Assembly: GCF_902809835.1 (NCBI RefSeq)
Contig: NZ_CADDWM010000002.1
Location: 1-64,000, forward strand
DNA: 64,000 bases
Reading direction: 5' to 3'
DNA from: Agromyces sp. Marseille-P2726
Lineage (GTDB): Bacteria; Actinomycetota; Actinomycetes; Actinomycetales; Microbacteriaceae
The notes under the pieces: generated by a model
What the model saw: only the letters and a program-made list of their open reading frames with translations
What the model was told of the DNA's origin: nothing
The model's database searches: none
Part shown: piece after piece, positions 56,206 to 64,000 of the stretch
Layout of the letters: every line of letters starts with the position of its first letter
How positions within the stretch are numbered: position 1 is the stretch's first letter
Made by a program: the position numbers and the translations under genes

Positions 56206-58143
56206 ATGACCTCGGCCCAGGTCACGACGGAAGGGCCGGCGGCTGCGCGCCGTCACGCCAGGAAGCTCGCCGCGGGCGACCGCAAGGCCGCGTTCCTGCT
56301 CCTGTTGTTCACGGTCATCGCGATCGTTTGGGCCAACTCGCCGTGGGGCGCGACGTACGACGCGTTCTGGGACACCGAGGTGCAGCTCTCGATCGGCGAA
56401 CTCGACGCGCACCTCACGCTGCATGCGCTCGTCAACGACGGGCTCATGGCGTTCTTCTTCTTCCTCGTCGGGCTCGAGGTCAAGCGCGAGTTCACCATCG
56501 GCGACCTCACCGACCGCTCCCGGGCCGCCGTCCCGGTGATCGCGGCCGTGGCCGGTCTCGTGGTGCCGGCCGTGATCTTCGTGATGTTCAATCTCGGCTC
56601 CGGCGAGGCGCACGCCTGGGGCGTCGTGATCTCGACCGACACGGCCTTCCTCCTCGGCGCGCTCGCCATCATCGGACCGAAGTACCCGGCGCGCCTTCGC
56701 ACGTTCCTGTTGACGCTGGCCGTAGTCGACGATGTCGGCGCGCTCGCGGCGATCGCCGTGTTCTACAACAACGGGATCGAGCTCGTGCCGCTCCTGCTCG
56801 TCGGCGTGCTGCTCGTCGCCCTGGCGCTCGTCCGATTCCTTCCCGCAGGACGGGGTCCCGCCTACGCGCTCCTCGGCTTCGGGCTCTGGCTGGCGCTCTT
56901 CGCGGCAGGGGTGCACCCGACGCTCGCGGGCGTCGCGGTGGCCCTGCTCATCCCGGTGTACTCCCCGAGGCGCATGGACGTCGAACGGGTGGCCGAGCTG
57001 GCTCGCGCCTTCCGGGAGTCGCCGAACTCGGTCTACGCACGGGAGGCGACGCGAAGCCTCCGCAACTCCATCTCGATCAACGAACGGCTCCAGACCGAGT
57101 GGACGCCCTACATCTCCTTCGCTGTGCTGCCACTCTTCGCGCTCGCGAACGCGGGGGTTCGGCTCGATCCGACCACGCTCGCCCAGGCCGCGGTCTCGCC
57201 GCTCACGTGGGGTGTCATCGCCGGGCTCGTGGTCGGCAAGTTCATCGGCATCGCGGGGGCGACGGCGCTCGTCCAGCGATTCGGCCTGGGGCGGCTCGCG
57301 CCCGGTCTCGGGATGCCGCGCATCGCGGGCGGCGCTGCGCTGTCGGGCATCGGGTTCACCATCTCGCTGTTCATCATCGAGCTCGCGATCGCCGATGAAG
57401 CGGCGCAGGACCTCGCCCGCGTCGGTGTGCTCGCGGCATCCGTCATCGCATTCCTGCTCGGATGGGCCGTCTTCGCCGTCGCCGACCGGGTTCGGCCACC
57501 TGAGCTGATCGGCGCGAAGCTGGTGCGCCCGGTCGACGTGGAACGCGACCACTTCCGCGGGCGCCCCGACGCACCGCTCACGATCGTCGAGTATGGGGAC
57601 TTCGAGTGTCCCTTCTGCAGTCGGGCGACCGGCTCGATCGACCTCGTGATCGAGCACTTCGGGGACGACGTGCGCTGGGTGTTCCGCCACCTGCCGCTCG
57701 AGATGATGCACCCGCACGCGAGGGAGGCCGCGCAGGCCGCCGAGGCGGCCGGGCTGCAGGGTCGGTTCCTCGACCTCGCCCTCGCCATGTTCGCGAACCA
57801 GGACCGGCTCGCGACCGACGACCTCTTCGCCTACGCGCGCGATCTCGGCCTCGACATGGACCGGTTCGCCGCAGACCTGCGCTCACCGAGCGTCATCCGT
57901 CGCGTCGAAGACGACGTGCTCGACGCCGAGCTCATGGACCTGCACTCCACGCCGACGTTCTTCGTCGGCGAGCGACGCCACAAGGGCCCATGGGACTCGG
58001 TCACGCTCATCCGCGCGCTCGAGCTGGAGCGGCAGCGGCTGGCTGACGTGGGCACGCGGCCGAACGACGGGCTCACGCAGTCCAGGTCGATGGACGGCAC
58101 CGTGCCGGGCAGTCCCGAGGAGGTCGACGGCCGATCCACGTAG
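56206..58143 (+). CDS. nhaA: Na+/H+ antiporter NhaA fused to a DsbA-like thioredoxin domain
   Basis: 645 residues. Residues to about 430 are NhaA: LIVWANSPWG-like IAIVWANSPWG, FFFLVGLEVKREF, STDTAFLLGALAIIGPK, LTLAVVDDVGALAAIAVFY (the ion-binding Asp pair), GFTISLFI. From about residue 450 a DsbA-like domain follows: TIVEYGDFECPFCSRATGS with the CPFC redox pair, and the cis-Pro segment LHSTPTFFVGERRH. Such fusions are known in actinobacteria. The thioredoxin part probably faces one side of the membrane tethered to the antiporter; topology cannot be settled here. Confidence 0.92.
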   Translation: MTSAQVTTEGPAAARRHARKLAAGDRKAAFLLLLFTVIAIVWANSPWGATYDAFWDTEVQLSIGELDAHLTLHALVNDGLMAFFFFLVGLEVKREFTIGDLTDRSRAAVPVIAAVAGLVVPAVIFVMFNLGSGEAHAWGVVISTDTAFLLGALAIIGPKYPARLRTFLLTLAVVDDVGALAAIAVFYNNGIELVPLLLVGVLLVALALVRFLPAGRGPAYALLGFGLWLALFAAGVHPTLAGVAVALLIPVYSPRRMDVERVAELARAFRESPNSVYAREATRSLRNSISINERLQTEWTPYISFAVLPLFALANAGVRLDPTTLAQAAVSPLTWGVIAGLVVGKFIGIAGATALVQRFGLGRLAPGLGMPRIAGGAALSGIGFTISLFIIELAIADEAAQDLARVGVLAASVIAFLLGWAVFAVADRVRPPELIGAKLVRPVDVERDHFRGRPDAPLTIVEYGDFECPFCSRATGSIDLVIEHFGDDVRWVFRHLPLEMMHPHAREAAQAAEAAGLQGRFLDLALAMFANQDRLATDDLFAYARDLGLDMDRFAADLRSPSVIRRVEDDVLDAELMDLHSTPTFFVGERRHKGPWDSVTLIRALELERQRLADVGTRPNDGLTQSRSMDGTVPGSPEEVDGRST

Positions 58144-58155
58144 TCGACGTGGGTC
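58133..58155 (+). terminator. Hairpin at the nhaA stop codon
   Basis: GATCCACG (58133-58140) pairs with CGTGGGTC (58148-58155) with one mismatch, around a 7-base loop that includes the TAG stop. It may end the transcript before the convergent PerM gene. Confidence 0.35.
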
Positions 58156-58193
58156 GGGTCCACGGCCAACCGTAACCGAGCGGGGTCGACGGG

Positions 58194-59459
58194 TCAGGCG
58201 ACGGGCGTGCCGCCGGCCGAGTCGGCCGGGAGCGCAGGCCCGTCGGTCGTGGCATCCCCCACTCGACGACGCCTGAACCGGAACGGCTTGCGTTCGTCGA
58301 TCGATGGATCGGGCGCATCCCAGACCTTGATGATCGCCCAGCCCACGGCCGTGAGCGGCACCGCGAGCACGGCTCCGATGATCCCGCCGATGATGGTGCC
58401 GGCCGTGAGGGCGATGAGGATGACGAGCGGATGCAGCTTCAGCGACTGCGCCATGACGACCGGCTGGAGGAGGTCGCCCTCGAGCTGGTTGACCGCGATC
58501 ACGATCGCCACCACGATGAGCGCGACGATCGGACCGTTCGCGACGAGCGCGACCAGCGCCGCGAGGACGCCGGCGACCGTGGCGCCCACGAGGGGGATGA
58601 ACGCGCCGAGGAACACGATGACCGCCAGCGGCAGCGCGAGGGGCACCTGGAGGATCAGCAGGCCGATGCCGATCGCGACGGCGTCGACGAGCGCGATGAT
58701 CGCCGTGCCCCGCACGTAGCCGCCGAGCACCTTGACGCTCGTGACTCCGATGCGCCGACCGCGCTCGAGGCGCGCACCGGTGTACGGGCGCATGAAGAAC
58801 GCCCAGATCCGGTCGCCGTCCTTCAGGAAGAAGAACAGCACGACGAGCATCAGCAGCGCGCCGGTGATCACCTCGGCCGCGGCCGACACGCCGGCGAGGG
58901 CGCCCCGTCCGAACTCCGCGCTCGTCAGGAAGTCGACGACCGAGTCGCGAGCCTGCTCGACCTGGATCCGGTCGATCGAGAATGGCAGTGTCTCGACCCA
59001 GGCCAGCAGGTCGTCGAACCCTTCGGACGCCGACTGCACGAGCGGTCCCCACTGGTTGCGAACCGCGAACACGATCGCGGTGACGATGCCGCCGAGCACG
59101 ATGATGCCGCCGAGCAGGGTCACCCAGGCCGCGAGGATCGGCGGCATGAACCGGCGGAGCCAGCCGATGAGCGGACTCGCCGCCGCGGCGACGATGAGCG
59201 CGATGAGCACGGGGATGACGAGGAGCTTGACCTGCACCAGCGCCCACACGGCGATGGCGCCCAGTGCGGCGACGAGCATGACCTGCAGGCTCCGGATCGA
59301 CCAGCGACCGAGTCGGTCGTGCCAGATCGGATCGCCGGCGGCGCGTCGGGCGGTGGCGGCCGCCTCGGGGGGCGCGGGGGCGCGCGCTCCGGGCACGGCC
59401 GCACGCACTCCGGGCGCGGCCCGGGTGTCGACGTTGCGGCGTGCGCGTCGGAAGACCAT
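58194..59459 (-). CDS. AI-2E/PerM family membrane protein (copy 2)
   Basis: 421 residues. An approximately 50-residue Arg/Ala/Pro-rich N-terminus is followed by about eight hydrophobic segments with the family pattern LIALIVAAAASPLIGWLRRFMPPILAAW, FFFLKDGDRIW, FLGAFIPLVGATVAG and NQLEGDLLQPVVMAQSLKLHPLVILIAL. The last is the signature region of the PerM family. Cargo is unknown. TACAGT lies 6 bases before the ATG at 59459. Confidence 0.87.
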   Translation of the reverse strand: MVFRRARRNVDTRAAPGVRAAVPGARAPAPPEAAATARRAAGDPIWHDRLGRWSIRSLQVMLVAALGAIAVWALVQVKLLVIPVLIALIVAAAASPLIGWLRRFMPPILAAWVTLLGGIIVLGGIVTAIVFAVRNQWGPLVQSASEGFDDLLAWVETLPFSIDRIQVEQARDSVVDFLTSAEFGRGALAGVSAAAEVITGALLMLVVLFFFLKDGDRIWAFFMRPYTGARLERGRRIGVTSVKVLGGYVRGTAIIALVDAVAIGIGLLILQVPLALPLAVIVFLGAFIPLVGATVAGVLAALVALVANGPIVALIVVAIVIAVNQLEGDLLQPVVMAQSLKLHPLVILIALTAGTIIGGIIGAVLAVPLTAVGWAIIKVWDAPDPSIDERKPFRFRRRRVGDATTDGPALPADSAGGTPVA

Positions 59460-59465
59460 GCGTCG

Positions 59466-59471
59466 ACTGTA
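59466..59471 (-). promoter_or_regulatory. Putative leaderless -10 element for PerM copy 2
   Basis: TACAGT on the minus strand, 6 bases before the ATG at 59459. Confidence 0.5.
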
Positions 59472-59558
59472 CGTCTGCGCCCTGTGGGGCCCGCAGGCCT
59501 TCACCCGGTGCGCCGCACATGGTAGAGGGACTCGGAGTCACCTCGCGGACGACGGATG

Positions 59559-60140
59559 CTACGCCGAGCCGCTCCACGGAGCGGGCGCGAGCACCCAGCA
59601 CACCTCGGCCGGCGCATCGTCGGCGTGCCAGGTGTGCGGCTCGCGACCCGGGAACGTGAGCGCGTCGCCCGCCTCGACCCGCACCGATCGGTCGGCGAAG
59701 CGCACGGTGACCGAACCCGAGAACACGTGTAGCACCTCGACGTCGCAGTTCACGGTGTACAGCTCGTGACCGCCGTGCGCTCGGGGCTCGAGCGATGAGC
59801 GCAGGAGCTGCACCCGTTCCTCGCCGCGCGGCGACATGAGCAGCTCGGTCGCACCGACGCCGCCGAGGTTGATGTGAGGCGCGTCGGCCCGGGTGACCCG
59901 CTGGATCTCGGGCTCGGCGAACAAGGCGCCGACGGGCAGCGAGAGCACCTGGCACAGCTGCACGAGCGTGGCGACGCTGGGCGACGCCTCGTCGCGCTCG
60001 ACCCGGCTGAGGAAGCCCTTGCTCAGCCCGCTCGACATCGCCACCTGCGCGAGGGTGAGCCCCTGGGCGATGCGAGCATTGCGCAGTTTCGCGCCGATCG
60101 GCGTGGCGTTCGGGTCAGCGGTGGGGTGAATCGGGCGCAT
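59559..60140 (-). CDS. XRE-cupin transcriptional regulator
   Basis: 193 residues. HTH: IGAKLRNARIAQGLTLAQVAMSSGLSKGFLSRVERDEASPSVATLVQLCQ. Cupin: HGGHELYTVNCDVEVLHVFSGSVTVRF and AGDALTFPGREPHTWHADD. This architecture (PuuR/SutR-like) senses a small metabolite in the cupin. ATG at 60140 follows GGGAGGAGGG. It is divergent from the SnoaL-NCS1-cyclase operon and is probably its regulator. Confidence 0.9.
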   Translation of the reverse strand: MRPIHPTADPNATPIGAKLRNARIAQGLTLAQVAMSSGLSKGFLSRVERDEASPSVATLVQLCQVLSLPVGALFAEPEIQRVTRADAPHINLGGVGATELLMSPRGEERVQLLRSSLEPRAHGGHELYTVNCDVEVLHVFSGSVTVRFADRSVRVEAGDALTFPGREPHTWHADDAPAEVCWVLAPAPWSGSA

Positions 60141-60335
60141 GCGGCCCTCCTCCCTTGACGTCGATGGCGGGCCGGGCATACTCTGGCCGCAGGTTTCCCC
60201 AACAGTACTGGATGTTGTCCGATATGCAACCCGGCGGCGACCCCACCATCGCCCTCCCGCTGCTTCCGGCGCTCGAGTAGCGCCGCGAGGCGACGCGTAT
60301 CGAGACCCACCTCACCCGGCGAAGGAGCCCACGAG
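60141..60335. promoter_or_regulatory. Divergent promoter region of the NCS1/cyclase operon
   Basis: TTGACG (60155-60160), 16 bases, CATACT (60177-60182) is a good plus-strand promoter. CAACA (60200-60204), 8 bases, TGTTG (60213-60217) downstream of it is a likely operator for the XRE-cupin regulator. A unit of the GATCGAGTAG/GTATCGAGA repeat family lies at 60271-60307 within the leader. Confidence 0.5.
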
Positions 60336-60758
60336 ATGCCCGAACCGACGACCCCCACCCGCGAACAGGTCGAGGCCGCGGCATCCGCCATCGTCGATGC
60401 CTTCGCCGCCACCGACGGCGACCGCTACTTCGCCGCCTTCTCCCCCGACGCCACGTTCGTGTTCCACACCGAGCCGGCGCGCCTCGACGACCGGGCCGCG
60501 TACGAACGGCTCTGGGCCGAGTGGCTCGAGGGCGGCTGGCGCGTCGTGTCGTGCACCTCGACCGACCGGCACGTGCAGGCGTTCCCGGGCGGCGCCGTCT
60601 TCACGCACACCGTCGACACCTCCGTCGAGACCGCTGACGGCGGCGACGCCTACCGCGAGCGCGAGACCATCGTGTTCCGAGCGGATGCCACGGGCCTCGT
60701 CGCCGTGCACGAGCACCTCTCCCCCCTGCCCGCCGCCGGCGACCCAGCCGCGGCCTGA
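60336..60758 (+). CDS. SnoaL-like (NTF2 fold) protein
   Basis: 140 residues. AIVDAFAATDGDRYFAAFSPDATFVFHTEPARLDDRAAYERLWAEW, then GWRVVSCTSTDRHVQAFPGGAVFTHTV and RETIVFRADATGLVAVHEHLSPLP, is the SnoaL/DUF4440-like cone fold. Members are isomerases, hydrolases or binding proteins; the activity here is not assignable. GGAG lies upstream of the ATG. First gene of the operon, 21 bases before the permease. Confidence 0.8.
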   Translation: MPEPTTPTREQVEAAASAIVDAFAATDGDRYFAAFSPDATFVFHTEPARLDDRAAYERLWAEWLEGGWRVVSCTSTDRHVQAFPGGAVFTHTVDTSVETADGGDAYRERETIVFRADATGLVAVHEHLSPLPAAGDPAAA

Positions 60759-60779
60759 CCCGACCCGAGGAGTCCAGCA

Positions 60780-62171
60780 ATGTCGCTCTACACCCGTCTC
60801 GAACAGCACCTCGAACGAAACTCCGACGACGCCGGTCCGGTGCGCGGCAGCTTCTCGCTGCCCCGCATCCTCATGATCTGGCTGGCCGCGAACCTCGTGG
60901 TCACGACGCTGCTCACCGGCACGCTCTTCGTGCCGGGCGTCGACTACGGCCTGGTCGTGCTGCTCATCATCCTCGGCACGCTCGTCGGCGCCGCCGTGCT
61001 CATCACGGTGGGCAACATCGGCACCCGCACCGGCCTGCCCACCATGGCGCTCACCCGCGGCCCCTTCGGCACCCGCGGCAGCCTCCTGCCGGTCACCGCG
61101 AACGTCATCATCCTCATGGGATGGAGTTGGGTGCAGGCGATGCTCGCCGGCATCGCGCTCGACTTCCTCGTGGCATCCGTCACCGGGTTCTCGAGCCCCG
61201 TGATGTTCGCCATCATCTGCCAGACGATCGTCGTGATCCTGGCCATCTTCGGGCACGAGGGCATCGCGAAGGTCGAGCCGTGGCTCGCCGTGCTGATGCT
61301 GGCGATCATGGCGTACATCTTCGTGACCGCGTTCACGACGTTCGCGCCCGCCGAGTACCTCGCGATCCCGGCCGACGCCTCGATCGGGTACACGCCGATC
61401 CTCGTGCTCGACGTCGTGATCGCCACCGCCATCTCGTGGACGGTGCTGTCGGCCGACTTCAACCGCTTCGCGAAGTCGAACCGGGCGGGCATGATCGGTT
61501 CGGGCGTCGGCTACTCGCTCTCGACGACCCTCGCGATGGTGCTCGGTGCGACAGCGATCGGGTACGTGGTGCTCTCGGGCGACGAGGCGATCCCGTTCGA
61601 CCCGGTGACCATCGTGGAGCCGTTCGGAGCACCCCTCGCGATCGTGATCTTCCTGTCGGTGATGGCCACGAACACGATGGTGGTCTACGGCATGGTCACC
61701 ACCGTCGTCAACGCGCTCCCGGGCCGCAAGAAGCTGAAGTTCCTGCCGACGGCGATCATCGTCGGCATCATCTCCATCATCGGCTCGACCTTCTTCGGGC
61801 TGCTCGACCAGTTCACCGCGTTCCTGGTGACGATCGGCGCACTGTTCGCCCCGGTGTTCGCGATCATGATCGCCGACTACTACATCGTGAAGCGCAGCGC
61901 GTACACCACCGACATCCTGCAGCCGAAGCAGGGACGCTACTGGTACACCGCCGGCGTCAACTGGGCGGCGATCGCGGCGTGGGCGGTGGGCGCCGTCGGC
62001 GCCTACGTCTGGACGTACGCGTTCCCGACGCCGATCGGCGCGACCATCCCGTCGTTCGCGGTCACGTTCGTGCTCTACCTGCTCCTGTCGCTGCGCGAGC
62101 GCTCGAAGCAGCCCAAGGTCGAGAGCCGACACCTCGCGGATGCCGCGGCGGAGCCGGCGCCGCATGCGTGA
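60780..62171 (+). CDS. NCS1-family nucleobase/N-heterocycle permease
   Basis: 463 residues, about twelve hydrophobic segments. GTRTGLPTMALTRGPFGTRGSLLP, NVIILMGWSWVQAMLAGIALDFL, WTVLSADFNRFAKSNRAGMIGSGVGYSLS and MIADYYIVKRSAY are hallmark NCS1 (CodB/Fur-type) blocks. It imports a purine, pyrimidine, hydantoin or related ring. The neighbouring cyclase-family hydrolase suggests a cyclic amide. GAGGAG precedes the ATG. It overlaps the hydrolase gene by 8 bases. Confidence 0.9.
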   Translation: MSLYTRLEQHLERNSDDAGPVRGSFSLPRILMIWLAANLVVTTLLTGTLFVPGVDYGLVVLLIILGTLVGAAVLITVGNIGTRTGLPTMALTRGPFGTRGSLLPVTANVIILMGWSWVQAMLAGIALDFLVASVTGFSSPVMFAIICQTIVVILAIFGHEGIAKVEPWLAVLMLAIMAYIFVTAFTTFAPAEYLAIPADASIGYTPILVLDVVIATAISWTVLSADFNRFAKSNRAGMIGSGVGYSLSTTLAMVLGATAIGYVVLSGDEAIPFDPVTIVEPFGAPLAIVIFLSVMATNTMVVYGMVTTVVNALPGRKKLKFLPTAIIVGIISIIGSTFFGLLDQFTAFLVTIGALFAPVFAIMIADYYIVKRSAYTTDILQPKQGRYWYTAGVNWAAIAAWAVGAVGAYVWTYAFPTPIGATIPSFAVTFVLYLLLSLRERSKQPKVESRHLADAAAEPAPHA

Positions 62172-62814
62172 CCTGAGTCATCCCATCGAGAGCGGCATGC
62201 AGGTGTACCCGGGCGACCCCGGCGTGCACCTCGCGCCAGCCCTCGAGCTCGAGCGCGACGGCGCGGCGGTCACGAGGCTCGACCTCGGGTCGCACACGGG
62301 CACGCACGTCGACGCCCCGGCCCACACCGTGGCCGGCGGGCGCACGATGGCGGAGGTCGCGCTCGACGAGCTCGTCGGCGAGGCGCTCGTGCTGCACGTC
62401 GACGGGCTCGGCGATCGTGCGACGTACGGGCTGCCCGAGCTGGCGGCGGCGGCCGGCCCAGCTTCCGACCTGCCCGAGCGCGTCCCGCCCATCGTCGTCG
62501 TCGACACCGGGTGGTGGCGCTTCTTCGGGTCGGAGCGGGCGCTGCGGCATCCGGCGCTCCATCCCGATGCCGCGCGGACGCTCATGGCGAGGGGCATGCG
62601 AGTGCTCGGGGTCGACACGTTGAGCCCCGACCCCACGGATGCCGCGGGCACGACGGATTTCCCGGTGCACGAAGTGGTGCTCGGGGCCGACGGCCTCATC
62701 GTCGAGAACCTCACCGGGCTCGAGGGGCTGCCGTCGCGCGTGCGGGTCGGGATCTTCCCCCTGCGGCTCGGCGTCGACGGCGCGCCCGTGCGGGCCGTCG
62801 CGTTCGACGACTGA
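62164..62814 (+). CDS. Cyclase-family (kynurenine formamidase-like) metal hydrolase
   Basis: 216 residues. MRDLSHPIESGMQVYPGDPG and the metal motif GSHTGTHVDAPAH define the cyclase family (kynurenine formamidase, isatin hydrolase). PIVVVDTGWW and VLGVDTLSPDP, HEVVLGADGLIVENLTGLEGLP complete it. It would hydrolyse an N-acyl or cyclic amide, probably the permease substrate. The start at 62164 overlaps the permease stop. The operon order transporter then hydrolase supports uptake and ring opening. Confidence 0.87.
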   Translation: MRDLSHPIESGMQVYPGDPGVHLAPALELERDGAAVTRLDLGSHTGTHVDAPAHTVAGGRTMAEVALDELVGEALVLHVDGLGDRATYGLPELAAAAGPASDLPERVPPIVVVDTGWWRFFGSERALRHPALHPDAARTLMARGMRVLGVDTLSPDPTDAAGTTDFPVHEVVLGADGLIVENLTGLEGLPSRVRVGIFPLRLGVDGAPVRAVAFDD

Positions 62815-62923
62815 CGTCGGGTGCCCTCCCGCGACCGGAGGATTCTCGGCACGTGACCGGGCACCCGCACCGTCACACGGCGTGTTCACGGACGTTCCTG
62901 CAGTCGGCGGTCGAGCTCGCGGA

Positions 62924-63619
62924 TCAGCCGCGCTCGGCGAGCACCTCGTCGACCCAGGCCGGCACCACGACGGTCGCCGGGCCGTGCCGCACCTCGTCGA
63001 ACAGCGGCGTGATCTCGCTCGCGGCGAGGTTGAGCTCGATCGTGCTGGCGCCCGCGGCGGCCGCCGTCATGACGTAGCCGGCGGCCGGATAGACCGCGCC
63101 CGAGGTGCCGATCGCGGCGAAGACGTCGCAGGCGACCAACGCCTCGTCGATCGCGTCGAGCTCGTACGGCATCTCACCGAACCACACCACGTCGGGTCGC
63201 AGCATCCGCTCACCGCACTCGGGGCACGGAGGACGCTCGATGAGGTCGACCGTGATGGGCGTACGTGCCCCGCACGCGTTGCAGAGCGCGGTCAGGAGGT
63301 CGCCGTGCATGTGCACGACGCGGCGGCTACCGGCTCGCTCGTGCAGGTCGTCGACGTTCTGCGTGACGACGAGGAGGTCGTCGCCGAGCTCCTGCTCGAG
63401 GCGGGCGAGCGCGCCGTGCGCCGCGTTCGGCTCGGCGAGCACGGACGCCTGTCGACGCGCGTCGTAGAACCTGTGCACGGTGTCGGGGTCACGCTCGAAC
63501 GCCTCGGGTGTCGCGACATCCTCGACGCGATGCCCCTCCCAGAGCCCGCCCGCGTCGCGGAACGTGGGTACTCCGCTCTCCGCCGAGATCCCGGCGCCGG
63601 TCAGCACGACGATGCGCAT
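62924..63619 (-). CDS. cobB: Sirtuin-type NAD-dependent protein deacylase
   Basis: 231 residues. VVLTGAGISAESGVPTFRDAGGLWEG (NAD site), VVTQNVDDLHERAGS, HMHGDLLTALCNAC with the catalytic His, zinc Cys pairs CNAC and CPEC, RPDVVWFGE, IGTSGAVYPAAGYV. The Y-x2-R element (FYDARR) suggests class III desuccinylase activity. GGAGGG abuts the ATG, too close for an ideal site. The 109-base gap before it from the cyclase gene holds nothing clear. Confidence 0.93.
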   Translation of the reverse strand: MRIVVLTGAGISAESGVPTFRDAGGLWEGHRVEDVATPEAFERDPDTVHRFYDARRQASVLAEPNAAHGALARLEQELGDDLLVVTQNVDDLHERAGSRRVVHMHGDLLTALCNACGARTPITVDLIERPPCPECGERMLRPDVVWFGEMPYELDAIDEALVACDVFAAIGTSGAVYPAAGYVMTAAAAGASTIELNLAASEITPLFDEVRHGPATVVVPAWVDEVLAERG

Positions 63620-63638
63620 CCCTCCATTGAATCAGCGT

Positions 63639-63708
63639 CGAAAACGAATGAGAATCCGGGGTATGGGCGGCTGAGGGGCCTCGTGATGCGGATTCTCCTG
63701 CGTTTCGA
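63639..63708. terminator. Long hairpin between the haemoglobin and sirtuin genes
   Basis: GAGAATCCG (63650-63658) and CGGATTCTC (63689-63697) pair perfectly. The flanks CGAAAACG and CGTTTCG extend the stem imperfectly. It probably ends the minus-strand haemoglobin transcript. Confidence 0.5.
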
Positions 63709-63728
63709 TCGCGGCTCACGCAGCGAGG

Positions 63729-64000
63729 TCAGCCCGCCGGCACGGGAGCGACGGATCCGGCGGTGACCTCAGCCTTGTGGGCGGCGAAGGCGGCGAGCAC
63801 CTCGTCCTTCTCCCGCTGTGGCACGCCGACGACATCGAGGGTGCGGCCGAGCTCGGCCGCCACCTCGTCGAACTCCTCGGGAGAGATGCGCAGGTTGCGA
63901 TGCGCCTCCTCGAGCCCGAGGGTGGTGCTGCCGGGCACGGTGGGCGTGTACTGGAACGGCCCGCCGGCCACGTTGCACACCCAGAGGGTGCGCATGAACT
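63729..64000 (-). CDS. Group 1 truncated haemoglobin, 3' part only
   Basis: The visible C-terminal 89 residues read TLWVCNVAGGPFQYTPTVPG, then a short loop and LEEAHRNLRISPEEFDEVAAELGRTLDVVGVPQREKDEVLAAFAAHKAEV, matching the F-to-H helices of trHbN-type globins (proximal His in AHRNL). The frame stays open to the window edge and a globin of this group needs about 30-40 more residues, so the start lies outside. Oxygen or nitric oxide chemistry is the family role. Confidence 0.8.
   Translation of the reverse strand, partial: FMRTLWVCNVAGGPFQYTPTVPGSTTLGLEEAHRNLRISPEEFDEVAAELGRTLDVVGVPQREKDEVLAAFAAHKAEVTAGSVAPVPAG

Overview
The window is very GC-rich DNA, densely coded, with GTG and TTG starts next to ATG, many ATGA/GTGA gene overlaps and many apparently leaderless promoters. 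Together with the gene content (actinobacterial-type uricase and malate synthase, ClgR-like regulator, NhaA-DsbA fusion, Eis-like acetyltransferase) this points to an Actinomycetota chromosome, most likely a member of the Microbacteriaceae such as Agromyces or a relative. The genus is inference. I see no rRNA, tRNA, CRISPR array, integrase or transposase.

Left part (1-12307): a purine-catabolism island. On the minus strand, malate synthase, a CitE-like aldolase, ureidoglycine aminohydrolase, allantoinase, OHCU decarboxylase, HIU hydrolase and urate oxidase run as one mostly overlapping series. Divergently, xdhA-xdhB-xdhC encode xanthine dehydrogenase and its maturation factor. Together they take (hypo)xanthine to urate, allantoin and allantoate, and feed glyoxylate into malate. 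Allantoate amidohydrolase and the last ureidoglycolate step are not in the window.

12308-25962: a PAP2 phosphatase and a drug-efflux MFS lead into a xylose/xyloside locus. It holds a ROK repressor, a sugar ABC importer (binding protein and two permeases), a GH3 glycosidase, a LacI repressor, xylose isomerase and xylulokinase. Two classes of inverted repeat at the promoters suggest ROK and LacI regulation combined.

25914-38144: two paralogous DUF4062-NTPase-helical-repeat (STAND) proteins of about 870 residues and a degraded third copy. They surround a small repeat protein, glycerate kinase, a ThuA-like protein, a DUF488 protein, an HSL-type hydrolase, a DUF1254 protein and a membrane protein.

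38282-53301: a receiver/thioredoxin-reductase-like fusion lacking the redox cysteines, an Eis-like acetyltransferase, a second sugar ABC importer (XylFGH type), an AI-2E/PerM family protein, a Ser/Thr kinase, a lipase-maturation-factor-like membrane protein, a carotenoid-dehydrogenase-like flavoprotein, a frameshifted NUDIX gene, a metallo-beta-lactamase hydrolase, and a MarR/oxidoreductase divergent pair sharing two operators.

53376-64000: a ClpP pair whose second subunit has lost the catalytic serine, facing a ClgR-like regulator across an intergenic space built almost wholly of tandem and inverted repeats. Then come a DUF1540 protein beside a strong DtxR/IdeR-type iron box, two very short genes, NhaA-DsbA, a second PerM protein, an operon of cupin regulator, SnoaL-like protein, NCS1 permease and cyclase-family hydrolase, a sirtuin and the 3' part of a truncated haemoglobin.

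Across the whole window the heptamer GGATGCC/GGCATCC is strikingly over-represented on both strands (about 110 copies by eye).
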